Shown here one piece after another: positions 48,168 through 59,113 of a stretch of 64,000 nucleotides of DNA; the first letter of the stretch is position 1; every line of letters starts with the position of its first letter. The position numbers and the translations under genes are program-made. The stretch comes from Artemia franciscana (lineage: Eukaryota; Arthropoda; Branchiopoda; Anostraca; Artemiidae): contig NC_088873.1 in NCBI RefSeq assembly GCF_032884065.1, positions 40,447,403 through 40,511,402 on the forward strand. The letters run 5' to 3'. The notes beneath the pieces were generated by a model. The model ran no database searches. It was not told the origin of the DNA and saw only the letters and a program-made list of their open reading frames with translations.

Positions 48168-49315
48168 GTTATAAATAAAATTGACTTCCAGAACGCCGTC
48201 TGATCAAATTTCGGAAACAAACTTTCGGCCTAAATTTCTCTATTCCCCGTGATACTCGTTTTTACTAAAAACTAGTAAAAGTCGGTAAACCTGACAATCT
48301 ATTTATATGCAAAGACAATGGGACAGCAAAGAATGTTGTATATTCGCAAGTTTTACGTAGTTAAAACCTAAAAAAAACTAAAAAAAAAGGAAAAAACTGA
48401 AAAATAAGCTAAAATAAAGGTAAAAACCAATAAAAAACTAAAAAGAAAAAAATGAAAAAACTAAAAAAAATTTTCATCTAAAAAACTAAAAAAAACTAAA
48501 AAAGGTAAAAACTAAAAGAACTAAAAAAGAAAAAAATAAATGACGACACTCAAAGAGAAAGCGACCAGGACAAAAGGAATGTTCGATTAGCAATCAACAA
48601 AGCACCGGGACACAGGGAGTATAAATGACGACCAGGACATAAGTAAAAAAAAAAACTAACAAAACTAAAAAGAAGGTAAAAACTACAAAAAAACTAAAAA
48701 CAAAAAAAACTAAAAAAAGGCAAAAACTACAAAAAAAAACTAAAAACTAATAAAAAAGCTAAAAAACTAAAAAAACTAAAAAAAGGCAAAAACTACAAAA
48801 AAACTAAAAACTAATAAAAAAAATAAAAAAGCTAAAAAACTAAAAAAACTAAAAAAACTAAAAAAAGGTAAAAAACTAAAAAAACTAAAAACTAAAAAAA
48901 ACTAAAAAAAAGGAAAAAACTGAAAAATAAGCTAAAATAAAGGTAAAAACCAATAAAAAACTAAAAAAAAAACTGAAAAAACTAAAAAAAGGCAAAAACT
49001 AAAAGGTAAAAACTAAAAGAACTAAAAAAGAAAAAAATAAATGACGACACTCAAAGAGAAAGCGACCAGGACAAAAGGAATGTTCGATTAGCAATCAACA
49101 AAGCACCGGGACACAGGGAGTATAAATGACGACCAGGACATAAGTAAAAAAAAAAACTAACAAAACTAAAAAGAAGGTAAAAACTACAAAAAAACTAAAA
49201 AGAAAAAAAAAAACTAAAAACTAATAAAAAAACTAAAAAATCTAAAAATCTAAATAAACTAAAAAAGAAAAAAAAAGGAAAAAAATAAAGGAGAAAAACA
49301 AAACTAAAAAACGAA
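46190..49315 (+). repeat. A-rich CTAAAAA-type arrays
   Basis: Irregular repeats of ACTAAAAAA with GGTAAAAACTAC, AATAAAAAAGCTAAAA and GGAAAAAACTGAAAAATAAG variants fill 46190-46830, 46935-47335, 47440-47605, 48366-48540, 48645-49040 and 49140-49315. Shorter arrays of the same kind are at 12175-12440 and 14006-14103 in other copies, so they belong to the Helitron family. Confidence 0.85.
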
Positions 49316-49664
49316 TGTATATACAGACCGGGACACCGGGATACAAATGACGACCGGGACACAGGGAATATAAATGACGACCGGGACACAGGGACACAAC
49401 TACAACGGGGACACCGGGGGAAACAGGGGGATATAAATGACGACCGGGACACCGGGACAGGGAATGGTCGATTAGCAATCACCATCAACAAAGCTCAAGG
49501 GCATTCATTAGAATCATGAGGTATAGATCTGAATACAGATTGTTTTCCCATGGACCATTATATGTTGCATGTTCAAGAGTCGGTAAACCTGACAATCTAT
49601 TTATATGCAAAGACAATGGGACAGCAAAGAATGTTGTATATTCGCAAGTTTTACGTAGTTAAAA

Positions 49665-49755
<91 letters not shown>

Positions 49756-50011
49756 CAGGTGGGACATAGGGACACAACTACAATGGCGCGTAACTATTAT
49801 GGCGCGTAACGACTTACGCGCGCGGGGGGGCTTGGGGGGGGGGGCGCGAAGCGCCCCCACCAACTAGGTGTTGGGGTGGCGCGAAGCGCCACCCCAACAG
49901 CTAGTTATAAATAAAATTGACTTCCAGAACGCCGTCTGATCAAATTTCGGAAACAAACTTTCGGCCTAAATTTCTCTATTCCCCGTGATACTCATTTTTA
50001 CTAAAAACTAG
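46660..50011 (+). repeat. About 1.7-kb tandem duplication of Helitron plus MTG1 upstream flank
   Basis: 46660-48276 reappears at 48367-50011, offset about 1,707-1,737 bp. Both copies contain the same arrays, minisatellite, helicase tail, (TA)n of different length, the terminal CTAG and 108 bp of non-Helitron sequence beginning TTATAAATAAAATTGACTTC (48168-48276 and 49905-50011). Between them, 48277-48366 is an extra 86-90-bp piece of helicase tail matching 47868-47956. Confidence 0.88.
48277..49904 (+). mobile_element. Second Helitron unit of the tandem pair
   Basis: Begins with the isolated helicase-tail piece instead of a proper 5' end, then repeats the A-rich body, the helicase tail (49470-49660), (TA)n (49667-49752) and the terminus with inner and outer hairpins. 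CTAG is at 49901-49904, about 141 bp before the MTG1 start codon. Confidence 0.82.
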
Positions 50012-50045
50012 CAAAATATTTAAAAAAAAAATCCATGGTTGACAA
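49905..50045 (+). promoter_or_regulatory. Putative MTG1 proximal promoter / 5' UTR with overlapping uORF
   Basis: All that lies between the Helitron end and the MTG1 ATG. No clear TATA box with proper spacing. An upstream ATG at 50035 opens a 6-codon frame ending at TAA 50053-50055, overlapping the main ATG (50046) in another frame. That could reduce translation if the transcript starts upstream. The first 107 bp are the original of the copy at 48168-48276. Confidence 0.4.
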
Positions 50046-50127
50046 ATGGCAATAAAACTTGCAAGAAAGTCTTTTATATTACCAAGCAAAGAGCTCACCC
50101 ACTGGTTCCCAGGTCATATGAGCAAAG
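50046..50127 (+). CDS. MTG1: Mitochondrial ribosome-associated GTPase 1-like, exon 1
   Basis: MTG1/YlqF GTPases bind the large ribosomal subunit and act in its late assembly, in mitochondria in animals. The ATG at 50046 follows an in-frame TGA (50040-50042). It starts a basic N-terminus (MAIKLARKSF) suited to mitochondrial import, then WFPGHMSKG at residues 20-28, the F-P-G-H-M hallmark of this family. The exon ends in phase 1 before GTATAA (50128), and the next exon supplies the other two bases of the Gly codon. Exons 1-3 together give 115 residues without a stop. The P-loop and the rest lie beyond 59332 and were not found in the window, so the gene runs off the right edge. The Helitron end is only 141 bp upstream. 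Confidence 0.88.
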
Positions 50128-50828
50128 GTATAACCTGTTAAAGGTTGATAATATTGAGTAGATAATATAATATGAGTAGATAATAAAAGTTGATAATATT
50201 GATAATATAGCATACACTAGTGAGTATGTTTGGATAGGACTTTCTTGAAATGCTTAGCTTAAAAAGCAGTAGAAGCCCACCGTATTACAAACATAAAATA
50301 GGTTAGTGTAGTTTATTAATAGAAAAAAGATCCATAATGAAATATCACTTGGGAAACATTATGATAGAACTGTTATAAGGAAAACCTGGTAAATTTGTAG
50401 CTGACAATGTAATTTTGTAAGGATGAAAGGGAATACATGACTTGATGTTTTTTTGTCCTTTCATAGTTCAATAATTAATTCTAAAGTAAATTACATTTGA
50501 TCTCTTAAAGGGCTCAAAACATCCCATTGTGACAAATTTTTTAAAAATATATTTCTGAAGAAAAAAACTGGCTAGTTAGAAAATAGTGGTGGCTGCTTCT
50601 GGAATGGTAATTACTATTTCCGTTTGGCTTAATAATATAATGTTATTATGAGAACACATTTGTAAAAAAAAAAAAAAAATAAGAAGAACCAGAAGCCCAT
50701 CAAAAATGACACCAGTTTTGCTGTTGTGTCATTTTTAGGGGTTTCATAATCTTTTTCAAAAACTCTTACAATTTTGGTTTCAAAATGATATGGTAAAATT
50801 CTAGTTTAGTGAATTCTTGCTATCTTGG

Positions 50829-51365
50829 AAAGGGGTCAGGTTAGGAAAATGAAACTTCCAGGGATGGGTCTACAGGCTAAAGTATGTCCTGGGAAGGTAT
50901 TTTGAAGTACCTACCTCTACTCCCTCTCCCTCTAGAGGGTCCTGAATTTTGATGACCTTTAAAAATATGTGTGTTGTAAAAGTGAAACCTTGCAAAATAG
51001 ATCTTCTGCTTGAATGAAATACAACAAAATTGTTTTCAGCTTCACAATTTTGCTCAATCCTAATTTATAGGGTTTTAAAGATATTCAAATACATTTCCTA
51101 ATTTTTGAGAAAAAAAAACATTGATATGGCTCAGAATTCTACTCAAATAACAGGAATTGCATTTTCAGAACTAAAGGCAAAGAAAAAGCAACTGGTAACT
51201 GAAAATTAAGGTAAAATGTTGTTTTGTCAAAATTTCAATAGGTCATGTAGGCAAACTTCAGGGCCCTCTAGAGGGAGAAGGAGTGGGGATGGGCACTTTA
51301 AAATACCTTTCTGGGATATACTTTATCCTGTAGACCCATCCCCAAAAGTTTCGTTTTCCTAACCT
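50829..51365. repeat. Inverted repeat pair, arms about 110 bp
   Basis: The left arm (50829-50945) has CAGGTTAGGAAAATGAAAC, GATGGGTCTACAGG and CTCCCTCTAGAGGG. The right arm (51259-51365) is its reverse complement with roughly one change in ten by eye. The 310-bp centre shows no coding sequence. It may be a decayed inverted-repeat transposon. Confidence 0.7.
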
Positions 51366-51381
51366 AAATAACTGTCATAGC

Positions 51382-52013
51382 AGTAATTAACAGCTCTGGG
51401 ACATTTTTTGTGGGTAGTAGTGACCTTTTTTTTAAAATGATGATTGAAAATATTACTTGGACAATTGAAAATGAGGAAATTTTTTTTTTTCAAAAATCAT
51501 GAAGTATTATATTGTATCAAATCAAAAGAGTATAGATTTACTTAATTGCATCAATCCTTTTTTTTCAGCATTCTCCTTCTTCAAAGCATTTTTACAAATA
51601 AATTTGAATGAAAATAAAAAAAACAGTTAAGAGGCTTTAACAGAACATACAAATTCTTAAAGGTATGGTTTCCTAGAAAACACTGCTGTTATCTAGTGCC
51701 TGTAATGTAACATTGAATGACATTACAAAAACGTTGTCTATACAAACTGCCAGAACAGGTTTCCCAGAACACATCAAGTCTCATCATAACATCAAGTCTC
51801 ACCATAATGTCAAGTATGAGTGCTTTCAGCTGTATGATGATTATGATAGCTATAATTAACAGCTCTGGGACATTTTTTGTGTGTAGTAGTGACCTTTTTT
51901 AAAAATGATGAGTGAAAATATAACTTGGACAATTGAAAATGAGGAAAAACTAATTTTTTTATTCAAAAATCATAAAGTATTGTATTATATTAAATCAAAA
52001 GAGTATAGACAAG
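51382..52013 (+). repeat. Direct duplication, 165 bp, offset 468
   Basis: Both copies start near TAATTAACAGCTCTGGGAC, then TAGTAGTGACC and GGACAATTGAAAATGAGG, and end AAATCAAAAGAGTATAGA. Confidence 0.75.
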
Positions 52014-52656
52014 CAAAGTTGAAGAAAACTTTGTGTAAAAATGCTGAGATGACAATTTGAGATAACACTACACTCTTCTGCAAACAATTTTTTTGTCATC
52101 TGGTTACTCTTCATCACCCAAATATACTAATAATTCTATGTCCATTTTTTCACTAGTTCACATCACACTGCTCAAGTGGGTGTTGAGTGACTATAATTAT
52201 ACATGATTACACCACTTTTCACGAAACCAATGGCTAGTCACTGCAAAGATGGCTATTATTAACAGCCATCATACAACAGCTGCTAGATAACAGTACTGAA
52301 CAAGGAAACTCAGGAAATTAATTAAAGAAAAATACACTACAAATAAATCACCCTTGGCATTAACGCTTTACAAAGTTGGATTATAAAAGTAAGAATGCAT
52401 ATAACATTAGAATCACAAGCATTGATGTGGTAGAAAGTAAAGTTAAGAAAGTGTAGACAGTGAAGACAAATACTAGTTTCAACATTATTGTTTTTTGTTT
52501 TTTCACCAATTTGACTTTTTAGTCCTTCCATGCAAAATCTTTTGATTCTGCTATTCCTTTGTTGTGTCAAAATGGACATAGGTCTATGATAAATATGTTA
52601 GCTGTATATGGTGTTTTTTATCCAGTTTTAGAGTTTTGAATATACTTTATTTTTAG

Positions 52657-52721
52657 GTATGAAGCAGATGGAGGCAAAAATGAGCAAAGTTGACTGTGTG
52701 ATTGAAGTTCATGATAGCAGA
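52657..52721 (+). CDS. MTG1: MTG1-like GTPase, exon 2
   Basis: 65 nt after the acceptor TTTATTTTTAG (52656). It reads GMKQMEAKMSKVDCVIEVHDSR, with the first Gly shared with exon 1. The V-D-x-x-I-E-V-x-D-x-R string is the conserved G5-type region of circularly permuted GTPases of this family, where D-A-R is usual. Here it is D-S-R. The exon ends after the Arg codon at 52721. What follows is not GT but ATATCCTTT, the U12-type AT-AC donor. The family continues I-P-x-x-G/S-R-N, which is exactly what begins at 59135. The three exons were found independently and their phases agree, so the model is well supported. Confidence 0.9.
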
Positions 52722-52763
52722 ATATCCTTTTAATTTTACTTTTAAATCTTATGCTTTTACTTT

Positions 52764-53340
52764 CTTTTTAAATGGCTACAGGGCTGCTTAAGAGCACTTT
52801 TTTATCGACAGCTAATATTTAATTGGTTGTATTCTGTTTGAAAGATTTCTTCTTGTAATAAATTGATGCAAAACTGCAAAGAAAAAAAACAACTTGAAAT
52901 CAAAATAATTTTTTAAAACCATTTGTAAATCCATTCAATTAGAATTAAGATATTTCCTCACCCTATTTTAAATTTAGGAAGTGAAAATGAGAATAATATG
53001 TAGACAGTGCTGTTACTACCATTAGGATAAAAACAAATAAGTCTGTATTTTGTATTCTTTTAAATGGCTACAATGCTTTTTAAGAACACCTTTTATCAAC
53101 AGCTAATATGTCAAGATTGCATTCTGCTTGAAAGATTTCTCATTTTCATAAATTTATGCAAAGAAAATAAAAAATTGAAATCAAAATGTCTTTTTTAATA
53201 CCATTTGTAAATCTCTTCCATTGGGATAAAAATATGTCCTAGTCTGATTTTAAATTTAGGAAATGAAAATAATATGTTAACAGTGTTGTTACTACCATGG
53301 GGATAAAGACAAATAAGTCTATTTTGTATTCAGAACCATT
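52764..53340 (+). repeat. Tandem duplication of about 290 bp
   Basis: Unit 1 is about 52764-53058 and unit 2 about 53059-53340. Shared landmarks: TTTTTAAATGGCTACA, CGACAGCTAATAT / CAACAGCTAATAT, TGAAAGATTTCT, ACCATTTGTAAATC, ATTTTAAATTTAGGAA and GACAAATAAGTCT. Diverged by a few indels. Confidence 0.8.
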
Positions 53341-54062
53341 GTGTTGGAAATGATAATATCATCTGATAATCATTATTTATGAGAGAGTCAAACTGGAAGA
53401 GGGGACTCCCCTTGAGCCTACATGACACCCCTGCTGTTGATTATGCTTGGTAATTGAACATTCCTGTAAGGTCAGTGAACTAAAATTTGGTTTGAGATAA
53501 GGATTTGAATGACGTTATTGGTGAAGAAATTATAAAAGGGAGAGAGGGGAGGCAATGGAAAGGTGTTACAGGGGGATTTCGCGATGTTTTTTTTTTTCTT
53601 TTTTTTTTAAAAATCATGGAATGATAGTAAGACAAGGTTGAAAAAAAAATCAACCTCGGAAAATGAAAGAAAATCAAAATTCATTGTGAATATTCTTAAA
53701 GGATCCAATTAAAGTTTTTCAAGAAAACTTGACAACCTGAAAACATGAATTTATTTTTTTAAACGGTTAGAAAAAAGGGGTAAATATTCCTTTATTTTAT
53801 AGAAAATGTTACACCATCTTTGAAGGCTGGGGTGCTGTTTTACCATTGGGATTGAATTTACCTCAAGGACTAGAAATTATAATTATTAAAAAGATTAAAT
53901 TACAGAACTAGAAAAGTAAAAGATGTCCAAACTGGACTTGTGTTTTCATTTGACTGAGAGAACAATTACCTTACCTTAATTACCTTAATCCATCTGAGAG
54001 CTTTAAGGTCTTCCAGACCTGTAGTGCTCTTGAGTTGATGACTGCCAGAAGTAGAACCTCCA
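53341..54062. other. Intronic sequence and LINE 3' tail
   Basis: No gene. 53970-54062 is the 3' UTR of the LINE on the minus strand. Its end, read on the minus strand, is GGATTAAGGTAATTAAGG then TAAGGTAATTG, a short tandem tail. Confidence 0.55.
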
Positions 54063-54617
54063 CTACTTCTTCTCCCACTCTTTGTCAAGTTGGTTTTTGA
54101 AGGACTGGATGGAGGGAGCACTGATAGTTGAATCTTTCAGTTTATTCCAATGATTTATGACTCTTCTCGAAAAGAATGTTTGGCGAGTTTTAGATCGGGA
54201 GCTTGACTTTGATAGCTTCTTGGAGCGTCCTCTTGTGTTGTGCTGGCTGGTACTGAGATTTCCGCCAAAGATTGACTTTTCGTTCTTTAGCTTGTAAGTA
54301 AGCATCATATCGCTGCGCAAGCATCGGTAAACCAGAGTGGGAAGTTTGAGGTACTTGAGGCGGGCCTCATATGAGGTTGATGCTAGACTTCTTATGCATT
54401 TCGTTGCTCGTCTCTGTACGTTTTCGATGAGCCCCACATCTTGTTGATAAGAAGGACCAGCAAGACACATGCCAAAATCGAGATGGGGTCTGACGAGAGC
54501 CTTGTATAATTTTATAAATATAGATGCCTTTCTGCTGTTGATGGTTCGTTTTAGTAGTCCAAGACTGGAGCTTGCACGGGAAACAACATGCTGGACATGT
54601 TTTGCAATTGATAGCAA
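54063..54617 (-). pseudogene. CR1-like LINE, C-terminal 184 codons, open
   Basis: Minus-strand frame without a stop until the TAG/TAA end at 54063. It encodes the region after the RT core: SSSLGLLKRTI, FIKLYKALVRPHLDFGMCL, LIENVQRRATKCIRSL, SYEARLKYLKLPTLVYR, DMMLTYKL and, at the C-terminus, RTFFSRRVINHWNKL-like residues. These are the LYK-x-LVRPHL and E-x-VQRRATK motifs of CR1/Jockey LINEs. The copy is 5'-truncated and otherwise intact, so it is a fairly young insertion with a tandem TAAGG-type 3' tail. It is inside the U12 intron, antisense to MTG1. Confidence 0.88.
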
Positions 54618-55367
54618 AAATGTAAGAAATGTAAGAGCGCTTACTCAAGTATGAAAAAGGCTAAGACCAACAAATAGTATTGTAAGATACACTGGAAATA
54701 TGGTATATGTTCATTTGATTAAGGTGATAGAATCCAAATACTGACTAAGGAAATAAAGTTATATGTAGACTAATATTTGATGTTGAAATTACCGTTGTAA
54801 TTGTCTTTCAAACATGGAACAAACTTCTAACTTCCTTAAATTAGCCTGTAGTATTCAACAGTGACGTTGTTTCAGTAAAGAAATCACTAACACGCTTAAA
54901 AAGAAGAATAATCCTGGAAATTTTAACTGGTTCCCCAAGCCATAGGGTAAAATAGGACATGATTACCAAAAGCAAATAAAAATAAAAAGAAACCTGTTTA
55001 CTGTATGTGTTCTCTAGAATGAGGTATTACTGCTTGCCTTTAGGAAAACAAAAAAGCGTGTGCTCTCTTTTGAGCCAACTGACTTATCTAGTCTTGCCTA
55101 ACTGGGGAAACTATTTTGTTACCCACTTTTTTAGCATCTTGTCGGAGTTTTCAGTTTTCAGCAACATTCTCAATTATGTAAAGTAAAACTTCATGGATAA
55201 ACATCAAAATAGCAGGAATAAAAATATTTTAGGGATACAGTTATTTACTTAAAACACAATTTTCTTAGAATGAAACCCTTAAATGATTTACCTTGGAATA
55301 TAAAAAATTTAATTAGAAAATACTGAAAATGAAGTGTGTAACACATATCTTAAAATAACTTTATCAA
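54618..55367. other. Intronic sequence, no gene seen
   Basis: AT-rich, nothing recognised. Confidence 0.5.
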
Positions 55368-56465
55368 ACAGTTTGTGGGAACAAACTGTAAGTAAGATGC
55401 AACCCAGCTTTGGTAACCGAAATTCTAAAAAACAGAATTTTGATACCAACAGATACGCCAAAAGAATTACATTTTTATGCTGATTTCAAATATGCAAATT
55501 TTATCAAGTTTAGTCTTACCTATCAAAAGCTACAAACCTGAGAAAATTTGTCTCATTTTGGAAAAAGGGGGGAAATGCCCTAAAAGTCATATAATCCTAA
55601 TGAAAATCACACCGTCAGATTCAGCATATCAGAGAACCCTATTGTAGAAATTTCAAGCTCCTTTCTGCAAAAATGTGAATTTTGTATTTTTTGCCAGAAG
55701 AAAGATCATGGATGCGTGTTTATTTGTTTTGATTTTTGTTTTTTGAGGGGTGATTGTATTGACCCAGTGTTCCTAGAATATCGTGAGAGGGTTCATTTGA
55801 ATGTAAATTAAAAGTTCTAGTGCCCTTTTTAAGTGATCAAAAAAATTGGAGGGCCACTAGGCTCCCTCCCACGCTCAATTTCTCCCAAAGTAACCCGATC
55901 AAAATTTTTAGATAGACATTTTGTTCACAGTCCCAGGGGGAAGGGCTGCAAGTTTTGATCTTTGCCCATTTTTAACATATTGTATAGAATATTGCAAAGT
56001 ATACAGAGTTTTCAGGGAGATTTTTTATGGTTGGGGGGAGAGCTGGTTATGTGGGAGGATCTTTCCATAGGGTAAGAGAATTTTCCATGAAGGGGGCGCC
56101 GGATTTCCGAGCATTTAAAAAAAAAAACGATCAGAGTTTATATAAAAAAGGTTTTTCTACTGAAAGTAAGGAGTAACATTAAAACTGAAAACGAACAAGA
56201 TATTATTACGTATATGGGGGGGGGGGTTGTCCCCTCGTCAATACCTCACTCTTTGCGCTAAATTTTTTTTATTACTTTCAAAAGAGCTATTTATTATAAT
56301 TAAACGACTTTTGTGATGCAGGGGTCATTCTTAAAGAATTGGAACAAAATTCGAACTTTAGCGTAAAGTGCGAGGTATTGACGAGGGGGGAACCCTCTCA
56401 TATACGTAATAATCGTTTCAAGTTTTAGTGTTGTTCCTTACTTTCAGTTGAACAAACTTTTTTTT
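55368..56465 (+). mobile_element. Hairpin-ended interspersed element, copy 3
   Basis: Begins with the perfect hairpin ACAGTTTGT-GGGA-ACAAACTGT (55368-55389), then AAGTAAGATGCAACC. The body landmarks are the same as in copies 1 and 2. It ends in a complete fold-back module (56140-56465) whose arms start CTGAAAGTAAGGAGTAAC and end GTTGTTCCTTACTTTCAG. The most complete copy, about 1.1 kb, with no protein. Confidence 0.8.
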
Positions 56466-56847
56466 TTTTAAGAACACATAAATCAATCCTTAGAATAAAA
56501 CCGATGGAATACTCGTGCAAAAAAAAACTAAAAAATAAAAATACCCTATGTAATTTCATATTCCTACTGTTTACCTAAAGATAATACTATATTAATTGGA
56601 TAGCGTTTTTGTAATATTTTTATTCCCTTTGATATACAAGTAGTCTTACGCCTTGTTATAGTTCTTAGCTGACAGGTTGTAACTAAATTCCATTTTACTA
56701 AATTAATTCATCCTAAATTAGAAAGAATCTTTAAATTTAAAAAATAATAATTGAGCCTGATTAAGAAGGGGGGGGGGTACTTATTTTCGGCAGGAACCAG
56801 ACAAAGATTGGTCCTGTCTAACACCAGTGGATGGCAGGATGACTGAT
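56466..56847. other. Intronic sequence, no gene seen
   Basis: A G9 run at about 56769. Nothing coding. Confidence 0.5.
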
Positions 56848-57120
56848 ATTCTTCTACATGATCTGTCAGCACTAGCCTCTTTTACAATCTTCTGCCAAGC
56901 ATCCCAATGACGACTGTATTGGTGGAAGCCACCTCAAAGATCTATGTCATTTTCAGTGGCGGTCTTAGGAGGGAGGACTGAGGGGAACTTACCTCAGTTC
57001 TTCTGCACGATCTGTCAGCAGCAGCCTCTTCCATAATCTTCAACCAATCTTTCCATTGGCGACTTTGTTGGAGGGAAGCCACCTGAAGAATCTATTTCAT
57101 CCTAAGCGGCGGTCCTAGGG
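56848..57120. repeat. Tandem repeat, two units of about 150 bp
   Basis: Both units carry ATGATCTGTCAGCA / ACGATCTGTCAGCA, GCCTCTT, GGAAGCCACCT and GGCGGTCYTAGG. The minus strand reads SRHWDAWQKIVKEASADRSCRR and SRQWKDWLKIMEEAAADRSCRR, reminiscent of the extreme C-terminus of LINE proteins. That reading is tentative. Confidence 0.6.
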
Positions 57121-57129
57121 GGGGGGAGA

Positions 57130-57490
57130 CTTGCCTCAGGCGCAGAAATTTAGGGGTGCAAAATTTCAAATAGATAATCCAGCATATATAATCATTTTAT
57201 AAGTTTGAATTTTTTTTCTTATTAATTAATTAATTAATTAATAATTAATTAATTAATCATTAACTAATTAATTAATCAATAACTAACTAATTTTAGTTAT
57301 TAAATGAAAATAACTAATTAATAAAATTAAAGTTAATTAAATCATAATAATTAAATTGAAATTATTAATAATAATAAGAAAATAAGCCTTTTGATTAATG
57401 AATAAATTGAAAATAATTTATGAATATTAGACTTTTTTTGCGAGACAGGGGGGGGGCTAATTAAGATTTTGCCTCCTGTGCAAGGGCTTC
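57130..57490. repeat. Dispersed repeat with TTAA array, copy 1
   Basis: CAGAAATTTAGGGGTGCAAA at the left, then a TTAATTAA-rich array (57215-57370), then GGCTAATTAAGATTTTGCC and GTGCAAGGG at the right. A second copy with a diverged array is at 59390-59785. Confidence 0.65.
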
Positions 57491-58299
57491 CTTGGTTTTT
57501 AGAGGGCAGAATTCGCAAGGCGTACAGTACATACTTCGTCATATTTGTGAGAATGCTCCTTAATTTTCCGATTTTTGCTGTAAAATTGGTTTTCTCACAA
57601 CCAGCTGGAATTGGGATACATGAAAAGTAGTTGAACTCCTCGCAGTACCGACGGATTCACTTTCAAGTTTAATTTATTTGTGATTTTGGGAGTTTGTAGC
57701 TTGCTAATCATCAGACTAGCATTCTTGTACATGCAGGAGGAAGACCATAGACCATTTTCTTGAGTTCTCCAGACTTATTATTCAAAACAGCTACTCAAAG
57801 GGTGAAGTCGATCTTTGTAAGGGTAAATATGTTGTCTTATTTCTGGCCGACTACCAACGCTTAAGAGAAAGGAGCCACCCTTGTTTAATTCTGACTTGAG
57901 ACTTCAAATTATGTTATCTTACTGTTGGCAGATTAAGAAGAGGGTTGGTATTCTCCTTTGTCTTCTTGCTCTTAATAGCAAACTGTCACTTCTGCTTTAC
58001 TTTAGACGTTGTCAAGAAGGTAGGCCTACTTTTACTCCAATGATCGAAAAATCAATATGCTTAACTGAGGATATGGTGAATAATACGCCAAATTTTAGGA
58101 AAGCTAAAACTAAATATTAGCCCTTGGACCTGATGGCCTAAGGATGCTTGGCAGTAGGCCAAGCCCCTTTGTTCTACTTGCACAAGTTCGAACATGTCTC
58201 GAACTATAGGTGCTAATGTGTTCAAGGGCAATAAGGCATGCACAAGGGAACAATCTTTAGAAATTTAAGTCTATAGTGTGGAAGCAATGAACTTTTTTG
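57491..58299. other. Intronic sequence, no gene seen
   Basis: Short spurious frames only, nothing recognised. Confidence 0.5.
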
Positions 58300-58590
58300 C
58301 ATGCTGACCAATGATCTGCGCTGTGCAGCTACCGGTCTCCTGATTCAATGCCTTCGGCTAGGAGTGCAGTGCGTGGTTGGGGGCAAATCATCCGACGCTT
58401 CCTGTGTTTTCCCCCAGATTTCTCCACGTACCCATTTAGAGCTGGACAGACTCTGGCTGAGCTTACAGGGTCAAACAATTGACCCTCGTTCCAAACCAAA
58501 TAACCAGCGACACCAGGACTCGAACCCCTTACCTCAGAATTTCAAGTCCGGAGTGGTAATTCCAGAGCAATATATCAAGTGTATGGCTAA
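58300..58590 (-). repeat. tRNA-derived SINE-like unit
   Basis: On the minus strand the head (58585-58515) reads like the 3' two-thirds of a serine tRNA: anticodon-arm sequence CGGACTTGAAATTCTG, then GGGGTTCGAGTCCTGG, a perfect B box. The A box region is eroded. A non-tRNA body of about 210 bp follows, containing GGGTCAA-TTGTTTGACCC. No poly-A tail is obvious. The plus-strand open frame across it is incidental. Confidence 0.45.
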
Positions 58591-59113
58591 TGTTGGAAGT
58601 AAACTATTGGTTGTAAAAAATATATATATACTTTAAAAGCACTTTTTTTCTCTCCAAAGCATAAAAAAATGAACGCATACTCTTTTACGAGGATGGTTTG
58701 TATCAGAGGTGTGGCTAGCGTTTCCAGCGCCCGGAGTCAAGGTAGGTTTGGTTGCCCCCCCCCCCCCCCCGCCCTCGTCACTACCGCAAAACGAGTAAAC
58801 AAAACATAGTTTATTTTTAGGCTAAAAAACCTGACCCCCTAGCTACACCACTAGTTTTGTTTGAGTTGTATTAAACCAGAAAACTGAATGTTGTCATTGC
58901 ACTTGTTTATGGGAAATTCTTCTTTTTTTTCATATCTTGTTGTCGCAATTGTTCAAATTAGTGCCTTTGTCTCTACATCTTCTGTTTTTTTTTCTTGTGT
59001 GTGTTTACAGATTGTTTTCATATTTTGCTGCACTTGGTTCGTTTGCATATGTTGTAGGCTCTTTCATTGTTTTTCTTTATAAACAAACCTCATTTTAGAC
59101 TTGCACGTAGATT
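58591..59113. other. Last part of the U12 intron, no gene seen
   Basis: A C15-type run at 58757-58771 and AT-rich sequence. Confidence 0.5.

Larger units (their letters stand above)
50128..52656 (+). other. MTG1 intron 1 (GT-AG), with local repeats
   Basis: GTATAA donor and ATTTTTAG acceptor (52656). It contains an inverted repeat (50829-50945 against 51259-51365) and a direct duplication (51382-51545 and 51850-52013). No other exon is seen: exon 1 and exon 2 join in frame without missing family sequence. Confidence 0.8.

Noticed and set aside
58301..58636. 111-codon open frame on the + strand
   Set aside because: It runs antisense through the tRNA-like SINE unit and matches no protein pattern.
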